A DNA stretch of 55,193 bases from Devosia nitrariae (GCF_030160115.1 NZ_BSNS01000014.1:1-55193); one strand, 5' to 3'. Positions 43,204 through 52,211 are shown, numbered from the stretch's first letter. Notes: generated by a model not told the origin, from the letters alone. Numbers and translations: made by a program.

Positions 43204-43563
43204 ATGCAAAGAACCGGCCCTGCCCTCAGCCCTGGTAACCTTTCGCGGCTCTTGTTGACCGCGCTCAACAACGCTGACGTGGAAGCTATTGTCAGCCTCT
43301 ATACAGAGAACGCGGTCCTGGTTCTGCCTGATGGGGAAACCGCTCGTGGCCACGGCGAGATCAGGTCATTCTACGCAAAATTGTGCAGGGATCGGCCGCA
43401 GTTTCCCCCCGGCAAGCAGTCTGCACCACTGATCAATGGCCGCGTTGCCTTGACGTCGACCGTCCTGGCGAACGGCACGGTTACCGCCGAGGTTGCAGCG
43501 CAGCAGGAGGACGGAACATGGCTGTGGGCGATCGATCACCCATTCATCGGACCAGCAACGTGA
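43204..43563 (+). CDS. NTF2-like (SnoaL/DUF4440-type) small protein
   Basis: A 119-residue single-domain protein of the cone-shaped NTF2-like fold: ALNNADVEAIVSLYTENAVL opens the helix-strand pattern, RGHGEIRSFY follows, and GTWLWAIDHPFIG closes it. Members bind small hydrophobic ligands or act as isomerases; no function can be assigned here. The ATG at 43204 follows GGAGGA; an ATG six codons earlier lacks this spacing. It is divergent from the SDR gene and convergent with the toxin gene, whose stop lies only 13 bp away. Confidence 0.78.
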   Translation: MQRTGPALSPGNLSRLLLTALNNADVEAIVSLYTENAVLVLPDGETARGHGEIRSFYAKLCRDRPQFPPGKQSAPLINGRVALTSTVLANGTVTAEVAAQQEDGTWLWAIDHPFIGPAT

Positions 43564-43576
43564 TCGCGAAGAACCG

Positions 43577-44152
43577 TTAGCGGACGCTGCGCTCAGCCCA
43601 TTCCGTCCAGTCGATTGTGCCGTGATCGGTAATGGCATCCATTGCGTCAGGGAGAACGAGGTCGCAAAAGAGCACAATGTTCATGCACGACCACCGCGCG
43701 CTGGGGACAATCAGACCATCAAATTCAAGGAAATGTGCAACCTCTGCGATATCTTGTGAGCGCGGATACTCGTTGCTTACCCGATCGTAGGAGAGTTGGC
43801 CGTATCTAGACGTGTCGAGCCCCAGCGCCGACAAGGCTGACAGGTCGACCAGCTTCAGTGCCCCTGCCAACGACACATCCAGTTCGTGGATGCCGTACCT
43901 CACCTGCGACGGAAACACAGGCTGTCCCCGCCCGAGATGGAAGTACACCTCGGCGATGGCGCCATCGCGTTCCCTTGAGGTGTAGAGAACGTCGAATGTT
44001 CCATCGTCCCAACGACCACCGGCGCGGGAGCAGACCAGGGGAGACCTGCCCTCCTTGACGACACGCCATGCCGTTCCGGCGAAGGCGGCCGGCGTGTGTG
44101 CTTCGATCGCGTCGATCAGCGCGTTGTCGCGCCGTTTGCGAGTGTGCACCAT
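43577..44152 (-). CDS. RES-domain toxin of a RES/Xre toxin-antitoxin pair
   Basis: A 191-residue RES-domain protein. The family's key residues are visible: R30 in AWRVV, GGRW at 45-48, a Tyr-Thr-Ser at 57-59, and E68 in AIAEVY. RES toxins studied in other bacteria (MbcT, Xre-RES systems) degrade NAD+ by phosphorolysis or hydrolysis and stop growth. The gene starts three bases after the stop of the antitoxin gene, so translation is coupled. Strand, order and size all match known antitoxin-first RES operons. Confidence 0.9.
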   Translation of the reverse strand: MVHTRKRRDNALIDAIEAHTPAAFAGTAWRVVKEGRSPLVCSRAGGRWDDGTFDVLYTSRERDGAIAEVYFHLGRGQPVFPSQVRYGIHELDVSLAGALKLVDLSALSALGLDTSRYGQLSYDRVSNEYPRSQDIAEVAHFLEFDGLIVPSARWSCMNIVLFCDLVLPDAMDAITDHGTIDWTEWAERSVR

Positions 44153-44155
44153 ATG

Positions 44156-44503
44156 TTAGAGATAGACTTCGTTATCGAGGCGATCGATGACTTTAAGGAC
44201 CTCGATAGCGCGATCCTGATGGATGAAATCGATGGCACGCTCCCCATTTAGCTGAGGATGGCGAGCGTAAAGCCAGATGCGAATCTCATCGGACGAATAA
44301 TAGTCCGTCAGTCTCATTACGACGTAATGCAGGTCGGAAAGGATGAGCTCATTGCGCGGCTGAGGCTTGATGTCACCAGCGCGCCATCTGGAAACCGTCG
44401 CTTTCGACACGTCCATAATGTTGGCGATGTCGGTGCCTTTCAGGCCACCCGACTTGCCAATCTCGTCCAGAAATCTTGGAACCGCTCCCTGCATACCAAT
44501 CAT
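44156..44503 (-). CDS. Xre/MbcA/ParS-type antitoxin
   Basis: A 115-residue antitoxin. The N-terminal helix-turn-helix covers residues about 20-45 (GTDIANIMDVSKATVSRWRAG). The C-terminal toxin-binding domain (DUF2384) covers about 55-115, with the typical W77, LNGERAIDF and a final EVYL. It should neutralise the RES toxin by inserting its C-terminus into the toxin active site and repress its own promoter. ATG 44503 is the outer start; another ATG three codons in is possible. Confidence 0.9.
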   Translation of the reverse strand: MIGMQGAVPRFLDEIGKSGGLKGTDIANIMDVSKATVSRWRAGDIKPQPRNELILSDLHYVVMRLTDYYSSDEIRIWLYARHPQLNGERAIDFIHQDRAIEVLKVIDRLDNEVYL

Positions 44504-44983
44504 CGCTTTTGTTCAAGGTTACTGCCGTGGCTTATGACCGAGGGCTGCCACCGTTTTCGCACGCGGAGCGCCCTTGCCGGGCAGCGTGCGTGACATTACC
44601 AGACACAGGGTTCGTTCCATATCGGTTTCACAATGGACACTATCTGAAACACATATGCAAAGTCAAGCTTTTGACGTTCAAGTGAACGAGCCAAACGTCG
44701 ATGCTCACGCCGCCCCAGCAGCCTGAGCAATTTCTCGCGGTCGGGCGTGCCCGCCGTTGAGCTGCCGGTCGGAGAACGGTCGTGTTTGAGTTCGCGCGCG
44801 AACCTCCCGATAGTTCGCGCCGTTTGACAGGGTCGGCGCGCCCACAAAGGTTCTGCGGTGCGGTACAAGCCGCATCCGGACCCGCGGAAAGGGCAGAGCC
44901 CACTTGTAGCCAAGAGCTGACATCTTCCAACCCTTTGTGCAGCCGAATTGCGGGTCGTCGGCGTAAGATGCACGGAGATTCCC
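44504..44983. other. Intergenic region upstream of the antitoxin, with two inverted repeats
   Basis: No gene is supported in these 480 bp. Two adjacent perfect palindromes occur: GTCAA-GCTT-TTGAC (44662-44675) and CGTTCA-AG-TGAACG (44675-44688), about 160 bp before the antitoxin start, in an AT-richer patch. They could be binding sites for the antitoxin or another regulator. A leftward reading near 44930 contains KMSALGYKWAL, faintly like short repeat peptides of rhizobial intergenic elements. Confidence 0.4.
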
Positions 44984-46617
44984 ATGAAGTCGCTTCCCAG
45001 CCGACCCGATATCGATCACCTGAAACGTCAGGCCAAGGAATTGCTGGCCGGTTACAGGCGCAATGCGCCCGACGCGGTCCAGCGCTGCCGAGATGGCCTG
45101 CCCGCCGCGGCGGGCCGCGATCACGACGCAATCCTGGCGCTGGGCCTGCGCCTGCACGACGCGCAGTCCTGCATCGCCCGCGAATACGGTTTTGCGTCCT
45201 GGGCCGATCTCAAGACGTTTGTCGAGATCAGCCGGGTGCGGGAGACCGATCCCGCCACGCTGGTGACCGCCTTCCTGAGGCTGGTCTATTCCGGCGACAT
45301 CGCCGGCGGCACGAACCGCGCCAGGCCGAAGATCGCGGCGCGGCTGCTGGAGGAGAATCCGGAACTGCCCCGGCAGGACCCCTGGATCGCCTGCGCCGTC
45401 GGTGACGCCGAGACGGTCCGCCGGCGGATCGAGTCGGACGCGGCATGGATCGACCGGCCCGGTGGCCCGCTCGAGCTGACGCCTCTTATAGCCGCCGGCC
45501 ATTCGAGCCTGCTCTCGATACCGCAATATCGCGACCGCCTTCATCGCACGGTCGATCTTTTGCTCGACGCGGCGCCGACCCCAACCGCACCGTAACCAAG
45601 CGCTGGGCGCCCTCCGCCGAAGCGCCGCCCGAGGAGTGGCGGGTCTCGGCGCTTCATGGCGCCGCCGGCGTGAATTTCGACCCGGACCTCACTCGCCGGC
45701 TACTGGCGGCCGGCGCCGATCCCAACGACGGCGAGTCGCTCTACCATTCGCTCGACAACCCGGTCTGCACACCGCTTCTGCTCGAGGCCGGCGCCGTGGT
45801 CGGCGGTACGAACGCGCTCTTTCGGTGTCTCGATCTCGACGACATCGGCACGTTCAAGCTGCTCCTGTCGCATGCGGTCGGCGCCGAGGATCTGAAAGGC
45901 GGCCGGCTGCTCCTCTGGGCGATCCGGCGGCGGCGTTCGCCCGCCCATGTCGAGGCCCTGCTCGCCGCGGGCGTCGACCCTGCGGCCAGGACGAAGGACG
46001 GCGTCAGCGCATATGTGCAGGCTCTGCGATACGGCCTGCCGGAGGTCGCCGCGATCCTGGAAGGGGAAGGCGACAACGCGGAGCTCGATGACGAGGACCT
46101 GTTCGTGGCCGCCTGCGCGCGCGGCGACGCGGAGGCGGCCCGGCTTATCGGTGCCAGGCGGCCCGACCTTCCAGGCGCGCTCGGCGAGGCCCGTCTACGG
46201 ATGCTTCCCGAACTCGCGGCGGCGGGCTGTACCGGGCCTGCCATGCTGATGGCCGACCTCGGCTGGCCGATCGACATAGAGGGCGGCGACTGGCGCGCGA
46301 GCGTTCTGAACCAGGCGGTATTCCGCGGCGACGCCACGCTGGCGCGCCACCTGCTCGGGCGTGGCGCCGCCTGGACGGAAAAGCATGGATACGGGGACAA
46401 TGTGTGCGGCACGCTGAGCTGGGCCTCACTCAACCGTCCGGTCGAGGACGGCGATTGGGTAGCTTGCGCCGAGGCTCTCGTTGAGTACGGGATGCCGAGG
46501 GCGGAGCGAGATCCCCAACATCCCGAACACGTCGTTGTCGCCGGCACGCGCCGCCAGTTCTCGGAGGACGTCACCGCATTCCTCCTGGGCGAAGACCAAT
46601 CCGGCGTCTCAGGCTGA
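44984..46617 (+). pseudogene. Ankyrin-repeat protein gene with a single-base frameshift
   Basis: The gene starts at ATG 44984 behind GGAG and reads an N-terminal domain (DIDHLKRQAKELLAGYRRNA) and repeat-like segments to RTVDLLLDAAPTPTAP, stopping at 45595. The expected continuation LLLDAGADPNRTVTKRWAP lies in the next frame and runs to 46617 with further ankyrin-type units (RRLLAAGADPN, EALLAAGVDPAARTKDG, ARHLLGRGAAW). Adding one G in the GCGGCGCC run at about 45570-45574 restores a single 544-residue protein. Everything else is intact, so this is a very recent mutation, a sequencing error or a phase-variable run. Ankyrin repeats mediate protein binding; the partner is unknown. Confidence 0.8.
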
Positions 46618-46693
46618 CTGCGTAGTGCGGTCGTTTTGAGCTTGCGGCTGTAGACCCGGACGAGGCGGCAAGCTCACCCACGCCCGTCTATGA

Positions 46694-46861
46694 CTACGTC
46701 GGCAGGAAACTGACGACGGCGACGAAGACGACGAAGCCGACAACGATCGTCAGCGTTGTGCGGCTCCGCCGGTTGGAGACGCCGCCGCCAGTCAAGTGAA
46801 CAGCCAGTGCCGCAAGGAGCGCGGCTCCGAGCGCGATCAGCGCGACAATGATTCCGCTCAT
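46694..46861 (-). CDS. 55-residue two-helix membrane protein
   Basis: A small gene with a strong AGGAGG ribosome site seven bases before its ATG (46859-46861) and a stop at 46694-46696. The product has two hydrophobic stretches, residues about 3-22 (GIIVALIALGAALLAALAV) and 37-53 (TLTIVVGFVVFVAVVSF), joined by a basic loop (SNRRSRT), so an inner-membrane hairpin is predicted. No family is recognised. It stands between the ankyrin gene and the reductase gene. Confidence 0.65.
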   Translation of the reverse strand: MSGIIVALIALGAALLAALAVHLTGGGVSNRRSRTTLTIVVGFVVFVAVVSFLPT

Positions 46862-47033
46862 CGTATCCTCCTGACGAGTTCGTGTGAATGTCGAGCCGAC
46901 CGTTCCATCGGGGCGTCACGCGGAGAGAGCGTCAAATGCAGGCCCCAGAAGGAGTGTTTGATGGCCTCCCCCGCACTGTTGGCTCGACCCGTTCCTTCCG
47001 TGAGCGCTACCCCCTCGGCCCGCGCGAGGAATC

Positions 47034-47633
47034 CTATCCACGCACGACGGCAAGATTGAACTGTGGTCCCCCGAGTTTCCCCTCAAGGCGCATCCACAGC
47101 GGAATGAGCTGTTCCATCGCCCTCGACGCTCCCAGGTCACCGAGATCGATGACGTCCTTCCAGCCGAAGCTCTCGAGCAATGTCGTGACCTCACGTTTGG
47201 CCGGCTCGTCGTTGGACGCAAGAAAGACCGTATGCCGCTGTTGCAGGTTGCCAGGATCGATCATGAGATGCGCGCTGACGCTGTTGAGCGCCTTCACAAC
47301 GCGTGCGCGCGGATGCGCCTTTTGGATCGCTTCGCCGAGCGGCGTCGTGATCGGTTGATCGATGGCACTTTCGTAGTTGCCGATATCGATCAGGATCTTG
47401 CCGTCGACCTCGCACTGGCCGATCACCCGCAACGCGACTTCGCCGGGCAGGGCATTGATCACCCAACGACCATGGGCGGCCGCCTCCGGGGCGGTGCCGA
47501 GTTTGATACCGGGGAACTCCTCCGCCTTCGTCGATGCGTTGCGCGAACCCATCATCACGTCATGGCCGAGCGCCAACAGTTTTCGCGCGATCCCGCCCCC
47601 GACCTGGCCGCTTCCCAGAATTCCGATCTTCAT
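47034..47633 (-). CDS. NADPH-dependent F420 reductase-like oxidoreductase
   Basis: A 199-residue protein that consists of one Rossmann domain. It opens with KIGILGSGQVGGGIARKLL (cofactor loop GSGQVG) and continues with GSRN, the NADP-preferring pattern, VINALPGE and ALNSVSAHLM, typical of the F420-dependent NADP reductase-like family. Most bacterial members do not use F420, so a reductase acting on another partner is likely. The start at 47633 has AAGGAGAACG upstream. The 172-bp gap on its downstream side holds no gene. Confidence 0.85.
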   Translation of the reverse strand: MKIGILGSGQVGGGIARKLLALGHDVMMGSRNASTKAEEFPGIKLGTAPEAAAHGRWVINALPGEVALRVIGQCEVDGKILIDIGNYESAIDQPITTPLGEAIQKAHPRARVVKALNSVSAHLMIDPGNLQQRHTVFLASNDEPAKREVTTLLESFGWKDVIDLGDLGASRAMEQLIPLWMRLEGKLGGPQFNLAVVRG

Positions 47634-47681
47634 ATCCGTTCTCCTTGGTCGCCACGCCCGGCATCAGTCGAGCCGACCGTT

Positions 47682-48158
47682 CTAGTCGTTGTCGTCATCC
47701 TCTTCATCGTCTCGATCGGGACGATTGCCGTTCGGTCCAATCAGGTACCAGTCCTCGCCGAAGCTTTCGATGTCGTCGCCGTTGATGTCGCCGGGCGCGA
47801 GATCCTGCGCATAGTAGTAGAGCGGCCAACCGTTATAGGTGACCTGCAGCAGGTCGTCGGGCCGCGTGATGGTACCGAGCAGCTCAGCCCTGACCTTGGC
47901 GTCGCCGACCGGCTCATCGACGACGATCAATGGTGGCCAGACGCCAAGGCAATCGCCTTCGCAGGCACTTGCAGCGGGCGTGCCTTCAACGCCCCGTGTG
48001 TCGGCCTTGAACATGTAGAGAGCCATCCCGGAAGCGTCCACGAGGTACTCGCCTTCTTCGGCATTGGTCGCCGTGGTCAGGGGTGCATCAGTCGTTTGAG
48101 CCAATACAGATCCGGCAAGTGTGCTGAGGCCGGCAAGGGTGATCAGGAAGGTGCGCAT
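47682..48158 (-). CDS. Secreted Lipoprotein_15 (COG4315)-type repeat protein
   Basis: A 158-residue exported protein: a Sec signal at residues 1-21 (ending GSVLAQ), then two secreted-repeat units (PF03640). The first covers about 35-80 with GEYLVDASGMALYMFKAD and CEGDCLGVWPP; the second covers about 90-130 with DLLQVTYNGWPLYYYAQD. The C-terminus is a run of acidic residues. There is no lipobox cysteine at the cleavage site, so it is soluble rather than lipid-anchored. The family has no firm function. The ATG at 48156-48158 has GGAGAAATC upstream. Confidence 0.82.
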   Translation of the reverse strand: MRTFLITLAGLSTLAGSVLAQTTDAPLTTATNAEEGEYLVDASGMALYMFKADTRGVEGTPAASACEGDCLGVWPPLIVVDEPVGDAKVRAELLGTITRPDDLLQVTYNGWPLYYYAQDLAPGDINGDDIESFGEDWYLIGPNGNRPDRDDEEDDDND

Positions 48159-48351
48159 CGGATTTCTCCATGAGGTCGCGCTCGAGCGGCGCATAGAGTA
48201 ACGGCACAACGCAGCTGAGGTTCGAATGGGCAACGCCGTTGGAGTTCCCGGCAGCTGGTCTCTTCTTCGTCTTTGCGCGTACCGCACCACCGCTGGACCC
48301 GCGTTCGGCGATCAACGGACTGGCCATGAGCCCGAGCGGCGGCCGCAACTC

Positions 48352-49197
48352 TCAAAGGTAGTCCGCCGATATGAGGCGAACCTGGAAGAAGGGTAGATAC
48401 GGGTCGGTGCCGTAGTGGTTGCCCACCTTGATCTGGCTGGGAACAGTGAAGCCACCGAAAGTCGCTTCGACCTCGATTGTCCCGCCGAAGGGCTGTAGGC
48501 GGAAGGTTCTGTCAGGGTTGACGTCACTCCAGCGCATGGTGACGATTTCGATCACCCGACCATCGGCATCCAAAGTCATGTCGACCGGCTCGATGTCGGT
48601 GGTGAAGAAAAGGCGGGCCGTATTGGGGCCGGTCTGCTCCCATCTGACGCCGTGTTCCGGCAACAGGCTTGCCGGCACCCAGATGGCCTCCATGGCGGCA
48701 CGCGTAAGTGCAGAGCGATAGAGGTCCGGCGACGCCTGCGCGTTGACAACCGGGAGCAGCCCGTTGATCCAGAAGCGGGTCCAGGCCGCTCCTCGAACGA
48801 GCGCATCGGAACCCGAGATGTGCATTGGTCCCGATTTCATCTCAGGTATCCATACGAACTCCGCCGGTGGAGCGAGTATCTGACGGGCCTGCATCTCATA
48901 GGTCTGGAACCGGCTCTTGTCACCGAGCAGGAAGGTGCCCTGCATCTCCAGGCGCGCCGTCGAACTCAGCGGGGTCCCCGGGGCGATTGCGTGCGTGAAG
49001 TAGCGTTGTGCGATCTCCGGCAGAACAGAGAGCATGGCCTTATCGAAGGTGCGGCCAGCCGGTCTCGCTCGCGCGGCGACATCGGCCATGGCGGCCTCGG
49101 CGTCCGAAGTAGCCCGGCGATAGAGACCATAGGCAACCACCACGGCAGCGATGAGTGCCACCACGACAGCGAGCAAAATCCACTTCCACATGGGCAA
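48352..49197 (-). CDS. DUF6544 family protein, membrane-anchored
   Basis: A 281-residue protein with one N-terminal membrane helix (WKWILLAVVVALIAAVVVAYG, about residues 4-25) followed by a soluble domain. LPEIAQRYFTHAI near residue 60 and the later FRLQPFGGTIEVEATFGGF and VPSQIKVGNHYGT match DUF6544-type proteins of unknown function. Most of the protein should lie in the periplasm. Two ATG codons at the start (49197 and 49191) are both possible. No operon partner is evident. Confidence 0.75.
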   Translation of the reverse strand: MPMWKWILLAVVVALIAAVVVAYGLYRRATSDAEAAMADVAARARPAGRTFDKAMLSVLPEIAQRYFTHAIAPGTPLSSTARLEMQGTFLLGDKSRFQTYEMQARQILAPPAEFVWIPEMKSGPMHISGSDALVRGAAWTRFWINGLLPVVNAQASPDLYRSALTRAAMEAIWVPASLLPEHGVRWEQTGPNTARLFFTTDIEPVDMTLDADGRVIEIVTMRWSDVNPDRTFRLQPFGGTIEVEATFGGFTVPSQIKVGNHYGTDPYLPFFQVRLISADYL

Positions 49198-49349
49198 GGC
49201 CTGGCCGGTCGCATCAAGGTGCTTGCCACAAATGTAGCGCCCCCTGGACCAGTTTCGAAGGTCCTCTCAAGGCTCTGCCGACGGGACGGCAAGACCGCGC
49301 GGGGGGGCGATCATATCGATCGCGACACCCTGGATCCGGCCACCCATCT

Positions 49350-49560
49350 TCAGCCGATGACGACGTTCCGCGTCACCTGCCCATTCGTCTCCCAGAACGT
49401 CACTTTCGTGGTCATCAGGGGGTCGTCCATCGCCGGCTGGATGTTGCCACTGGGTATCGATCGCGCGCGAGGTCACGGCGTGGCTTCCAGACGCGGGATC
49501 GGGCCAGTCGAGGGACCAGATGTTCCAGGCTAACTCAGCCTCTTTGCGTCGGAAGGCTCG
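49350..49560 (-). pseudogene. C-terminal remnant of a sulfite-oxidase-family enzyme
   Basis: Read leftward, the sequence gives ELAWNIWSLDWPDPASGSH and then SRAIDTQ. After one extra base at 49449 the next frame continues with GNIQPAMDDPLMTTKVTFWE and ends NVVIG-stop at 49350. This matches the C-terminal molybdopterin-oxidoreductase dimerisation domain of sulfite oxidases (W...W...SRA.D..GN.QPAMDDP). The catalytic molybdenum domain is absent. The rest of the gap 49198-49702 holds a regulatory site at 49595 but no gene. Confidence 0.6.
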
Positions 49561-49594
49561 CAACTGCGATAAAGAAACACGGGCAGTGCCCAAC

Positions 49595-49615
49595 ATAATG
49601 GTATTTGTGGTTTAT
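49595..49615. promoter_or_regulatory. Cassette C LysR-type site 1, upstream of the binding-protein gene
   Basis: A 21-bp AT-rich site ATAA-N13-TTAT with the inner words ATGG and ATTTGT. It matches the site at 52212-52232 at 17 of 21 positions, and both are followed by C-rich sequence. It ends 87 bp before the binding-protein ATG. Confidence 0.6.
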
Positions 49616-49702
49616 ACCCCCCATTGATACACGAGCCCTGGGCCGACTGGGAGAGCGCAACCGTAACGCTGCGGCGGCATCACTTATCCAAGGGAGGTAA
49701 CA

Positions 49703-51229
49703 ATGGACTCGATCATTCGAAGGGGCCTGAGCCGACGCTCCTTTTTGGCCGGTACCGCCGCGCTGGGCGCGGCCACGTTCCTGGGCACCCGCCGCGCCTC
49801 CGCCTATGACTTCAACATTCCCGAGCCGATCGGCGAGCTGAAGGCGGACGGTCCGTTCCGCTGGCTGGACAGCGGCGACCAGAAGGCCGTGTTCTTCAGG
49901 CAGTTCTTCGAGCAGTACGGCAGGGAGCGCGGCATCGAGACCGTTTACGATGGCCTCCCCTTCACCGAAATCGCTACTGTCCTGCCACTTGGCATCCGAA
50001 ACAACACGGCGCCGGACGTTTTCTGTCTGCCCCTCGGGGCCCAGCCGAGCTCCGCAGTGCAGGAAGGCTGGGTGCGCTCATACGATGATCTGATCCCCGA
50101 CATCGAGAGCTGGAAAGCGAAATTCCCTGCCGGCGCATTCCTCGAAGGCCTGAACATGTTTGATGGCAAGACCTATGGGTTGCCATACACGTCCGGGCGC
50201 TATTGTGCGGCGACCCTGCTGTTCAACCGGAAGCTGATGAACGATGCCGGGTTCGATCCCGAGTCGGAGCCGTTGACCTGGGATACCTTTCGCGAGGCGG
50301 CGCGCAAGATCACCGAAGGCAGCGGCGGTCGCACCTATGGCTTCATCATAGGCGGCGCGCAGGTCAATCGCTGGAACGACGTCGTGAGGACCCTGGCGCA
50401 GTTGGCGGGAGCCTCGTGCGGAGCGGGTTCCATCTATGCCGGCATCGACTTTCGCACCGGCGAGGTCGTCTTCGACGCCGACCAGTTCGTCGAGGCCGTC
50501 GAGCTGCTCATCGCCATGCAATCAGACGGAAGTATCTTCCCGGGTTCCATGAGCATGAATGCGCCGCAGGCGCGCGCCTTCATGCCTCAGGGCGCGGCCG
50601 GCATGATTCTGCAGGGTCCGTGGAACGTTCCGCAATGGGAACGCGAGAATCCGGATTTCGACTTCGGTCTGGCTCAGCCGCCAACCCCGCAAGGCGTCGA
50701 ACAGGGATACACCACTGGCGAAGGTGTCGCCTCGCAGGGCGTTACCGTCTACATCAACGCGCTGTCCAGGAACCCGGAGATCGCCGCCGACGTGTTCCAC
50801 TATCTGGGGACCGAGCAGGGCCAGATCGACTGGGCCAACATCGACGGCGTCGCCGACGCTCCGGTTTTCCGCTCCGCGATCGAAAACTCGCAGATGTCGG
50901 AGCGATCGCGAGCCGTGGTGGCCCTGTTCGACAAGTTCGTGCGGGTCGGCCCAAATCCGTTTGTGGCCAACGCCCAGCTGTCTGAGGTCGCCAAGGCCTA
51001 CTCACCGCCGACTCCCAGTCTCGCCGAGACGGTGCAGGGCCTGGTCACGGGCCAGATCCAGGGAGTCAAGGAGAGCCTCACCGAGCTGGTTTCCGCGACC
51101 AACACGGCGCTCGACGCCGCGATCGAAACGGCAAAGGCGAACGGAGCCGAGGTCAGCCGGGACGACTTCGTCTTCGGCAACTGGGATCCGTCGAAGGACT
51201 ACACGGCCGAGGACTACAAGGCGGCGTAG
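49703..51229 (+). CDS. Orphan ABC solute-binding protein (Tat-exported), cassette C
   Basis: A 508-residue family-1 solute-binding protein, longer than its counterparts here (about 425-440). A twin-arginine signal opens it (LSRRSFLAGTAALGAATFLG, cleavage near residue 34). Start at 49703 behind GGGAGG. No permease or ATPase gene is adjacent, so its membrane partners must be elsewhere or shared. A convergent LysR gene ends 28 bp downstream, and a sulfatase gene lies beyond it. The shared ATAA-N13-TTAT site upstream suggests co-regulation with that sulfatase, and hence a sulfated ligand. Confidence 0.88.
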   Translation: MDSIIRRGLSRRSFLAGTAALGAATFLGTRRASAYDFNIPEPIGELKADGPFRWLDSGDQKAVFFRQFFEQYGRERGIETVYDGLPFTEIATVLPLGIRNNTAPDVFCLPLGAQPSSAVQEGWVRSYDDLIPDIESWKAKFPAGAFLEGLNMFDGKTYGLPYTSGRYCAATLLFNRKLMNDAGFDPESEPLTWDTFREAARKITEGSGGRTYGFIIGGAQVNRWNDVVRTLAQLAGASCGAGSIYAGIDFRTGEVVFDADQFVEAVELLIAMQSDGSIFPGSMSMNAPQARAFMPQGAAGMILQGPWNVPQWERENPDFDFGLAQPPTPQGVEQGYTTGEGVASQGVTVYINALSRNPEIAADVFHYLGTEQGQIDWANIDGVADAPVFRSAIENSQMSERSRAVVALFDKFVRVGPNPFVANAQLSEVAKAYSPPTPSLAETVQGLVTGQIQGVKESLTELVSATNTALDAAIETAKANGAEVSRDDFVFGNWDPSKDYTAEDYKAA

Positions 51230-51257
51230 GCCGCGCCTGCGCCGACGTTCGGCTCGT

Positions 51258-52181
51258 TCAGGCCGCCTCTTCCTTTTGTTGTTCCTCGAAGTAAGCCGTG
51301 CACAGGTCGATGAGCACGCGAAGCGGCTCGTAGTGCGCGATCGACTTTAGATAGAGGGCGCCGGAGGCGGCCACGACCCTGCCCACTTCAACCGGCGCGG
51401 GCCGCAATTGCGGCCCGTGCAGTTCCGTGACGGCAGCCGCAGGAAGCATGCAGAGATAGTCGCCTTCCTGCAGCAGCCTGATGATCGCGAGCAGCGATGT
51501 CGATCGAATGCGAATATTGGGCGACATACCGGTGCGCTCGACGACCGCGTGCTGAGTCTGCGCTCCGTAGATCGGATCGGCCGAGAACACAATCCACGGA
51601 TAGGCAAGGATGGCGGCGTAATCGTCGGGCTTGCATTGGTGGATCGGGTGGTCAGCTCTCGCCACGATACGGTCGCGCACGCTGGTGAATTGATGGGCCA
51701 CCAACTGGGAAGCGAGGCGGCCGAGCCTCGGGAAGCCCCCCAGCGCCACGTCAACGCGGCCCTGCATGAGGTCGTCCAGCAGAAGTTCTCCCGTATGGTA
51801 GCCGATCTCCAGCGTCAGATTGGGGAACCTCTCCTGCAGCCGGGTGGCGACGACCGGCAACACGGAGGAGGTCCACAGCGGACCGCCATTGATACGCAGG
51901 ACACCCTCGACGCTGATGTCTTCGGCTGCGAGGTCCAACTCGGCCAGTTCCCATTCCCGCGACATGCGCGAGACGGTCGACAGAAGCTTGTGCCCGAAGG
52001 CGGTCGGCCGCACGCCGCGTGCATGCCGCTCCATAAGCGGCTGACGATAGTGCGCCTCGAGCAGGTTGAGAGAACGCGAAAGCGCGGGCTGGGTGATGTT
52101 CAGGCTCTCGGCCGCTGCCCGGATGCTGCCGGCCTCCGCGATAGTGCGAAATCGGAACAGCAGGTTCATCCGGTCAAGCAC
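51258..52181 (-). CDS. LysR-family transcriptional regulator, cassette C
   Basis: A 307-residue LysR regulator with the helix-turn-helix at about residues 8-65 (SIRAAAESLNITQPALSRSL) and an effector domain at about 95-300. It ends facing the binding-protein gene and starts divergently from the sulfatase gene. The site ATAA-N13-TTAT at 52212 lies 31 bp before its start. A copy of that site lies before the binding-protein gene, so this protein probably controls binding protein, sulfatase and itself. A second ATG four codons in is an alternative start. Confidence 0.9.
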   Translation of the reverse strand: MLDRMNLLFRFRTIAEAGSIRAAAESLNITQPALSRSLNLLEAHYRQPLMERHARGVRPTAFGHKLLSTVSRMSREWELAELDLAAEDISVEGVLRINGGPLWTSSVLPVVATRLQERFPNLTLEIGYHTGELLLDDLMQGRVDVALGGFPRLGRLASQLVAHQFTSVRDRIVARADHPIHQCKPDDYAAILAYPWIVFSADPIYGAQTQHAVVERTGMSPNIRIRSTSLLAIIRLLQEGDYLCMLPAAAVTELHGPQLRPAPVEVGRVVAASGALYLKSIAHYEPLRVLIDLCTAYFEEQQKEEAA

Positions 52182-52211
52182 AGCGATAACCCTCTTTAAT
52201 CATTCGCTCTC

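Noticed and set aside
44504..44985. A possible transposon-like peptide repeat (KMSALGYKWAL) read leftward near 44930
   Set aside because: It resembles short peptides read from rhizobial intergenic repeats, but the match is too short and has no start, stop or repeat partner in the window.
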